NCBI GenBank assembly: GCA_943704525.1
Contig: CALSCQ010002764.1
Span: 1 to 15,768 of the forward strand
From: Pigoraptor vietnamica
Taxonomy: Eukaryota > Opisthokonta > Filasterea
Length of the DNA: 15,768 bases
Direction of reading: 5' to 3'
A model generated the notes under the pieces. That model was given only the letters and a program-made list of their open reading frames with translations, searched no databases and was not told where the DNA came from. Position numbers and translations under genes: made by a program. Below are positions 9,047-15,768 of the stretch, in pieces (position 1 is the first letter of the stretch; each line of letters starts with the position of its first letter).

Positions 9047-10919
9047 TTACGGCTTCGCGTCCAGAGGCACTTCGGACGGCCGACGCGCCTTGGTGCTCGA
9101 CAGACCCACAGAGCGGCCCACCATAAACGCGACAACAGCCGACACGCCCGCTGCGAACACGGCGCAGCCAACTACGATGCCGGCGATCTGTCCGTTGGAG
9201 AGGGAAGACGCGTCGTACCCAAGAATGGGCGAGTGCGACGATGACGACAGGATGGGGTCGTCGAAAGCGTAACACGCGGGCGTGTCGTTTGCGGAGAGGG
9301 TGGGGTGGCGAGGGGGAATCTGGCGATAGAACTGGAAGGGCGCGAGCTGCCGCGTGGGATGGAATATCTTGATGAGGTCCCTGTGGTGAGGGCACGGCAT
9401 GTCATCGTTAGTAGCGCTGTTCGTGTGCGGTGTGCGCAGCGACCGTGTGTTTGTGTGTGTAGCACGTTATAAGGCAAGAAGCAGCTCAGAGATGTGTGGC
9501 GTGTGCCGTAGCTGCGTTCTAATGCGAGTGAAATTGCGGTTGTGTGCGGGCGTCACGGGATTAAGCCATGCGTTGCGTGCACGGACTCACCGGAGGACGA
9601 GGTTGGGCATCACCACGCCCGTCTCAAACACGTCATTGCCGTACTGGCGCATCCGCGCGTCCCTGTTATACACGCGCCCGCAGCGCACCGCCGTCATGTT
9701 CTCGTACAGGCCCCCGTCGAGCGTCCGCGCGTCGTCCAGCGAAGTCCAGTCGAGGTCCGTGTTGATCCACACATCCGCGCGCGCGGCAATCGACAAGGCG
9801 AGGGGCGCGCGCACGGGGACCGTCCCCGTCGACGTCGTGTTGGCCCACGGGTACTCACCGCCGGCGTCCTGAATGAGGCGGCTCACGTAGCTGTGGCCGC
9901 CGGGGACGTACCACGTGCCCAGAGGGCCATCATCCACCCACTGGCCAAAGTAGGGGCGAGAGGCGACGACGACAGGACGGCGCGGGATGTTCTCAACGAG
10001 TGCTGCCGCAGCGCGATAGTCGGCCTCTATTGCGGCAAAGACAGTGTTCGCCGCGGTTTCCTTGTCAAGAGCGGCTGCGACGAGCTTCATCCACTCGGCG
10101 CGGCCCAGTGGGTGCGTCTCGGTGACTTCGTTGACGACGATGCCGACGGGGAGGGGGGAACCCGACGCGAGAAGTACGGCGTCGCGCGCGTAGCTGCCCG
10201 TGAGGACGGCGTCTGCGTCTGACGCAGCAATCGCAGTGACGTTCACCATGCAGAAGCCGCCGACGTCGGAGCAGAGATCTGCGACGAGGCCTTGCGCGAC
10301 GCGGTCCATGATGGAGGGAGTGCTGACTCCCTGGGCATTGTCGACCGCGACCACAGTTTCAGCCTCACCGAGCGCCGCGACCATGGCGTGGAATGTCGTC
10401 TCGAGGGAGGCAACCGCACGCACGGGCACGTAGACGAGCGTTGCGTTGGCCCAGAGATCGAGGGGGATGCCGTCCGATCTGGCACTGCTGGGCGTGGGGA
10501 CGGGTGTGCCGCACCGCACAAAGAGGTACTGGAGGTCGGGCGTGCCTTCACCCATCCGAATCTGCGCAACCTGTCGAATGATGTCGACGCAGGAAGAGCG
10601 AAAAGTTAGTCGCGTTGGTGCCAACACAACAAGGTGCGTGTCTCCACGCTGCATCTTGGCAATGAGATAACACCCCAAGAGTTGATGTGGGGCTGCGCTG
10701 TGCGATTTGCGATACCTTGTAATTCCGTCCGTACGCAATCTTAAAGTTCTGCGCGTATTGCACCGACACGCGGGACTTGCCCTCATAGAGTGACAGGGAT
10801 GAGTTGTAGTTTGCTGGAACCAACTGGCAGGCGGCAGTGGAAGTGCCTGCGGTGACCTTGGCGATGCACAGCGCTGCCACCAGCAACACGCAGAGGAACG
10901 CTGACGATAGGGCGGCCAT
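9047..10919 (-). CDS. Type I membrane protein with ABC-importer substrate-binding (TroA/BtuF/FhuD-like) ectodomain
   Basis: Three exons on the minus strand: 10716-10919, 9591-10570 and 9047-9380, phases 0 and 2, giving 505 residues. Both introns show ACTAAC branch sites before their acceptors. Residues 1-25 are a clear signal peptide. The ectodomain looks like the Fe-siderophore/cobalamin substrate-binding family: NYKVAQI, LFVRCGTPVP, ETHPLGRAEWMKLVAAALDKE (Glu before the AEW helix), then GTWYVPGGHSYVSRLIQDAG, ending FETGVVMPNLVLRDLIKIFHP. Residues about 460-483 form a membrane helix after a Ser/Pro-rich stalk; a short basic tail (RSVGLSSTKARR) suggests the C-terminus is cytoplasmic. In bacteria these proteins hand metal complexes or vitamin B12 to an ABC importer. 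Here a tethered ligand-capturing receptor at the surface or in endosomes is inferred; the ligand is unknown. Several N-x-S/T sites fit passage through the ER. Confidence 0.8.
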
Positions 10920-10965
10920 CTTGAGTGACGAAGCACTACGAGGAGAGAATGGACTTCTGTTGCCT

Positions 10966-10980
10966 TGTTTTATATTGTAC
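10966..10980 (-). promoter_or_regulatory. Candidate TATA box of the binding-protein gene
   Basis: The minus strand reads ACAATATAAAAC here, with TATAAA at 10974-10969, 50 nt upstream of the ATG at 10919. Position and match are plausible for a core promoter, and there is no stronger candidate nearby. Confidence 0.4.
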
Positions 10981-11112
10981 TCTGCTTCAGTTGTCTCTAT
11001 GAATGCAGTGTTTGCGGGGTTGACGGGCTCGCTGGATGCTACAGTGATCGACTGAAACTGCGAGGCCAGTACGCCGGCCGTAACGACACGACTACGATTG
11101 AGGGCTAGAACT

Positions 11113-11218
<106 letters not shown>

Positions 11219-12015
11219 GTGTATGAGTGAGAGAGAGAGATTCAGTGTGTGCAGTGAGTAGAGGAGAGTCGAGTGGCCGCCACGTGTGAGCGAGCGCGCC
11301 CACGCACTCGCATGTGGAGCAACTGACACTCCCCAGCCAATCACAGTGCACCGTGAGGGTTACCCGCAGTCCAGACAAGTGGCCGTCATCGCCACCACGC
11401 CTGACGCAACGATAGGGTCGGCCCGCGGTCAGTGTCGGGCACGTTGCGTTCCCTACGCGCACCTGTCCGTTACTGAGTCACACTTCTTTGGCACTCGTCG
11501 GAGCCGCCTTCGTCGACAAATCGGGACTCGGTCCCCGACCCGACTTCACTGGCGCTGTGCCGGGCGTGATGTCCCAGCCCGCCGGCGCGTGGCCCGGCCG
11601 GCCGTGCTGGCTAACCGCCTGGAGTAAACGCAGCCGCCGACCACGCGATTGGTCCGCGAGATCGTCATTGCAACGACAGCTTGCACGCCGGAGCCGCCGG
11701 CATTGAGGCCTGACCGGCCCCGGGCGGCCACAGTGTGCGGCAAAAGCCTGACTCGGCTGCTGGCCGGCAGTTCTCGACACGACCCACCAAGCCGCTCAAT
11801 TTCAAGGCCGCTTGACTCCCACTGCCCGGCAGCCTGGTCCGGTCATGCCCAAACGTACAGTGCCTCATTGTAATCGCCGGCAGACTCGGCGGACTTCGAG
11901 CAGTCGGCGAGTCGCTCATCACTATTTTTATCTTGCGGATTGCCCCCAGCGAAATCGGTGTTTCACCCGCCGGCGACAGTGTCCCTCTCAGTTCGTTTTT
12001 CATTTCAGCGTCAAC

Positions 12016-14634
12016 ATGTCTCTCGACAGAAGTTGCACGCGGAATGCTCTGCGAATTCTCATGATCATAGAGGAGAGTACGCTCGCAGCGACAGCGTCGC
12101 TTGCGCAGCGTCGCGAACTGTTGAAATCTGACATTGAGAAGCAGCGCGCGCTAATAGAGGAGTATGACAGGTGGGATTTCGATTCTGTGCACTTTTTCGT
12201 TGCACGTGTCTGCGTCTGCGTCTGCGTCTGCGTCTGTGTGTGTGTGTATATGTGTGTGTGTATGTACGTGTGTGTGTGCGTGTGTGTGTTGTGCGTGTGC
12301 GTGCGTGTGTGCATATATGTGTGCGTGTGTGTGTGTGTGAGTGAGTACATGTGTGAGTGTGTGAGTGAGTACATGTGTGTATGTGTGTGTGTGTGTGAGT
12401 GTGTGTGTGCGCGTGTGTGTGTGTGTGGGCGTGTGTGTGCGTGTGCGTGCGTGCGTGTGTGTGCGTGCTTGTTGTGTGTGTATGTGTGTGTGTGTGTAGT
12501 AGTAGTAGTAGTAGTAGGCCCACTCGTACCCGCCTTGCTAACGCGCATGACCTGTTAGGCGGCATCTCGTTGGCCGCGGTGCGCGTGCCGTGAGTGCACC
12601 GCACGACGACGAAGTCGAATGGTATTATCAGCAAACGGCGCGCCTCGAAGCGCTGAAAGCACAACTGCAGACTCTGTACGAGAGCGGCGATGAGTTTGTT
12701 ATTGTGGCCCAAGGGGTGCGTGGCGCTAACGATGTGTGCGTGTGGAAGTGCACGTGCGGCACTGCGTCGTTACGCACGCTATTCTTCGAGTTTATACTCT
12801 CTCCTTCACAGTTTTAATGGCACGCAGAGTGACTGCCTCTCTTCTTCGCATTTCAATGGATTCTGTTCTCGTTGTATACACTCCTTCACTCTTAGTTGCA
12901 CTCGTACACGCACGCACACAGTCGTCCGCGTTCGAATGCGCCGCACAATAGCGATGCAACATGCCCCAACCAACCCATGCGCGCGCAGGTCACGCAGGTG
13001 CTGCGCATCACTCCCCGCAGCCAGATTATCCTCTTTCGCGGCCACGGGGAGGGAGAGAAGGTCCATTTCATCGACGATTTGGTGAAAGTGCGGCCGCTCA
13101 CGGAAGAGGGGTCGCAGGCACCGCCGCCCGCCGTGTCGCCGGTGGGTGCTTGGGAGCACGCACGCACACACCATCCGTCTCACTATCTGACGCGGTTGCT
13201 GACTGTTCCTGTTTCTGTTCATTCTCTTAACAAACGACAGCGTGGCCTCAGTTGACCCGACGCCACTTTCCACTTCTCCCTGGCACTGCGCCACTCTATG
13301 TCGCACTGTCGCACGTGTCTTGCACGAATACGTTTGCGCACACGCACACCCTCCCACTCACTCCTGTTGCCCACTCCCCGCCGCAGAAGAAGCACGCGCA
13401 GCCGGCCAGCGCGGGGTCCGCCTCCTCCCTACAATCGGGCGCCAGCACGGTCACCTCCGTGAGCTCCTTCAACGGGTGGGAGTCGGGCTACGGGACGTTC
13501 CGCATCGACTGGCGCGACGAGACGTCCCTCGTGTTCAGCACGTCGTCACCGGAGCGCTTCTTTGAGTTGCTGGGCTCCCACATCACCCGGCACAAGGGGA
13601 GGAAGATCCGGCAGATATCCCGCCTCACCGAGATCTCGGAACAGCGGGCCATCCCGTTCGACGCGTCGTGCCCGCACCACGTGATGCTCGCGCGGGAACT
13701 CTTTGCCGCCATTGCGCGCGCACAGGCGGCAACTGGTCGCCCGTCACGTGACGCGGACGCTTTGTTGGAAAGGGCGGAGGGGCTGTCGTCGCGAACGACG
13801 GCGTCGGCGCTCGCGTCCGTCGGGTTCGACGTCTCCGGCCACTCGAGCGCGCTGGGCATCCTTCCCCTGCAGAATTTGCTCTATCTCGCGTCGCGATACC
13901 CGGCTGATTTCATGCGGATATGGGCGCGCCGCTTGCAGTATCCGACAGCGAGTGCGGCTGTCGCTGTCACGCGCGATCTCCTCCAGCTGTTGCGCATATC
14001 GGGCGACGGCGCGACTGCGCAGACGCAGCAGGCCGCCGCCGGACCCACATCCGCCATCGCCGGGGTGCTCGCGCTGACGTCGTCGGCGAAATTGCCACCG
14101 CCGTCTGCGCCAGAGTGGGAGTCTCAGCTGCTGTCGCTGTTTTGTCACGTGGACCACGAAGACGCGTTTGAGGAGACGTTCTGTGCGGTGATGGACTTGC
14201 TGGACAGGGAATTTGTGGCGACGAACGCGGGTTATCGGCAGTTTGCCGAGACGCGCCTAAGAGTCCTCCTCATGGTGCGTGTTTCATGCTGAGCGTCGTG
14301 TGCGCTTGTATACGTGTGTGTGGGTGAGAGGGGAAGAGTGTGTGTGTAAATGCGTGGCGCACGAGTGGAACTGTGCGTCGTGTGGCTTGGGATCCTCAGG
14401 TTGAGTTATTTCCGCCCTCTCCCTTGTTGTCATTGTGTGCGAATTGTGGCACGTCTATTTGACTCCGCTGAAGGGAACGAGAGAGAGGGAGAGAGCGAGG
14501 AGTGACGAACCGTATAAGCTAATCACAAGCTGATCCTCGCTCTCGCACAGCTGGACGATTTTCTCTCCCGTCGGCCCCTCTCGATCGAGGAGTTGCGTGC
14601 GATGATATGCACTGCGCGCCCTCGAGTGGAGTGA
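12016..14634 (+). CDS. Orphan protein, possible PH-like domain followed by a helical region
   Basis: Five exons: 12016-12170, 12559-12715, 12989-13141, 13387-14274 and 14551-14634, phases 2, 0, 0 and 0, joining to 478 residues. The intron 1 acceptor follows a textbook TTGCTAAC branch site (12535-12542). I do not recognise the family. Residues 1-100 are mostly charged helix, likely coiled coil (RRELLKSDIEKQRALIEEYD; LEALKAQLQTLYES). Residues 105-140 (QVLRITPRSQIILFRG, HFIDDLVKVRPL) and 189-222 (GTFRIDWRDETSLVFSTSSP, ERFFELLGSHI) read like the strands and closing helix of a PH-type fold, split by a Ser/Ala/Gln-rich insert. Residues 230-450 look all-helical. I see no signal peptide or membrane helix. 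A membrane-trafficking adaptor would fit but is inference. The first and last exons are the least certain. Confidence 0.65.
12205..12518. repeat. Compound TCTGCG / TG / GTA repeat in intron 1 of the orphan gene
   Basis: A TCTGCG hexamer array (about 12208-12235) passes into degenerate TG/TGCG/GAGT repeats and ends in a pure trinucleotide run, (GTA)n, near 12498-12518. The repeat fills most of the 388-nt intron (12171-12558). In the transcript it is GU-rich. Confidence 0.9.
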
Positions 14635-15078
14635 GACGACGACGTGGTCATCCGTGCTGCGGCAACACCGCCCTTCGTGACCCACCTAGCAGCTGAATGG
14701 GCTCAAACCACACACACCGAAGCATGCCCTTCGCTGACCCTTCGCTGAAAGCACAACATCGTTGTTTTCGAACTGCGATGCGCGGCATGCGGGATATTGA
14801 CACCCGGAACTCTCTCTGTGGAGGCCAACTGAATATAAATCCCAAACAATTGTGAACTCGAAAGCAAGTAAGGGCGCTTCAGTTCGACATGTAGCGCAGA
14901 TCTTACAACTTGGTCTGGACTGACCGGACACTCGTGTGTGGCACACCAGGCCAGTCGTGCCCGGTTGGAACAAAGTTTTTGTAACAGTGACTTTCCACGT
15001 TCACAGCGCGGACGAGAAGAGTCACTCAAGGACGAGAGAGTCAATCAACGACGAGAGAGAGTGTGTGTGTGGCGGAGA
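14635..15078. other. Intergenic region upstream of the short-chain dehydrogenase
   Basis: This is 444 nt between the orphan gene's stop and the dehydrogenase start, same strand. A TATAAA occurs at 14834-14839, about 240 nt from the ATG, too far for a confident core-promoter call unless the 5' UTR is long. GAGAG/GTGTG runs lie just before the ATG. I see no exon or RNA gene. Confidence 0.4.
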
Positions 15079-15552
15079 ATGTCGGGACTTCCGCGTGGTC
15101 AGCACATTTGGATCGTCGGTGCGTCGTCCGGCATTGGACGTGAGCTTGCGCGACAGTTCGCCGTTCTGAACGAGGTGCGTCTTCACGCCTCACACAGTGC
15201 CAAAACGACGTGTGCTTTATGTAAAACGTGCGCGCGTGTGTTGCATGGTGCGTGCATGTGCGTCTGCGTCTCCTTTAAGCATCTACGTCCATGGGATCTC
15301 TCGTGCGTTACTCTCTCACCCACGTGCATCTCACTTGGCCCCCTAACGGGCATGGTGCACGCTTCTCCTCAACACTCTCGACTCAGATCTAAAGCCGTGC
15401 GTGCTCATCTTACTTTTTCTTGTTTTCCTTCGAAAGGGGCACCGGATTTCCCTCTCGGCGCGGCGCACAACGCACCTCGAGGGTCTTGCTGCGGAACTCA
15501 AGAGCGAGTTCAACTGCGAGTCGGCGTTCTTTGCGTGCAACGTGCGCGACCG
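15079..15552 (+). CDS. Short-chain dehydrogenase/reductase, first two exons (3' end beyond the window)
   Basis: Exons 15079-15174 and 15437-15552, intron phases 0 and then 2, give 70 residues of the N-terminal Rossmann half. The start is the ATG at 15079. Seen: HIWIVGASSGIG (residues 9-20), the glycine-rich dinucleotide-binding loop in its classical SDR form, then the second strand GHRISLSARR. The Arg pair there usually favours NADP(H). ACNVRD (residues 65-70) matches the adenine-contact strand. The exon 1/2 join reads LNE-GHRISLSARR, which restores the expected loop and strand. The catalytic Ser-Tyr-Lys region lies outside the window, so the substrate cannot be inferred. It could be a lipid or sphingoid-base reductase of the DHRS7 or KDSR kind, or another classical SDR. 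The second intron starts GTAATG at 15553. Confidence 0.85.
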
Positions 15553-15604
15553 GTAATGGCCTGCAGGCCTTATAATACCACTGAGGATGTTCGCAATTGA
15601 CACG

Positions 15605-15676
15605 CACACTTGTATTACGTACACGCGCATGTACACACACACGTGCGCGCGCACACACACACAGACACACACACAT

Positions 15677-15768
<92 letters not shown>
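15605..15768. repeat. (CA)n microsatellite in intron 2 of the dehydrogenase gene, running off the window
   Basis: Degenerate CA/CACG units are followed by a pure CA run from about 15678 to the end. It is CA-rich on the gene's sense strand, opposite to most other introns here. The window edge inside the repeat may be an assembly break. Confidence 0.95.

Noticed and set aside
9591-10570. A recent bacterial insertion or contaminant carrying the binding protein
   Set aside because: The gene has a eukaryotic signal peptide, two introns with branch sites and a membrane anchor, so it is native to this genome even if its ancestor was bacterial.
11665-12003. A 112-codon minus-strand frame in the GC-rich island
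   Set aside because: It has no recognisable motif, and several other frames in the same stretch are equally open, as expected from GC-rich DNA.

Overview
The window is nuclear DNA of an intron-rich microbial eukaryote; I cannot name the species. The evidence is 23 reconstructable GT-AG junctions in six genes, CTAAC-type branch sites, eukaryote-only families (ODR4, FHIT) and introns packed with GT/CA dinucleotide repeats. Few of the long open frames are real genes. The coding content had to be rebuilt exon by exon from family similarity plus matching splice phases. All family names rest on recalled motifs, not on searches.

Layout, left to right. (1) 162-1499, minus: the 5' two thirds or less of an ODR4-like gene (ER membrane protein of the UFSP2/UFMylation axis), running off the left edge. 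(2) 1812-3557, plus: a single-exon protein with an orphan N-terminal region of about 400 residues and a C-terminal dual-specificity phosphatase domain, divergent from ODR4. (3) 3927-5607, minus: a six-exon FHIT-type dinucleoside triphosphatase. (4) 6013-8607, minus: a seven-exon UDP-glucose 6-dehydrogenase that keeps the catalytic residue numbering of the animal enzyme. (5) 9047-10919, minus: a three-exon secreted/type I membrane protein with an ABC-importer substrate-binding (TroA/BtuF/FhuD-like) ectodomain. (6) 12016-14634, plus: a five-exon orphan with a possible PH-like fold. (7) 15079 to the right edge, plus: the first two exons of a short-chain dehydrogenase.

The genes do not form a pathway or operon; this is an ordinary mosaic of eukaryotic genes. 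The most interesting structure is in the non-coding part. In three genes (ODR4, FHIT, SDR) exon 2 sits between a GU-rich upstream intron and a CA-rich downstream intron. These tracts are mutually complementary in the pre-mRNA and could loop out that exon. A GC-rich, CCGG-rich island (about 11290-11990) in the divergent promoter region of genes 5 and 6 is also unlike its surroundings. I did not find a defence system, CRISPR array, transposon, rRNA or tRNA.
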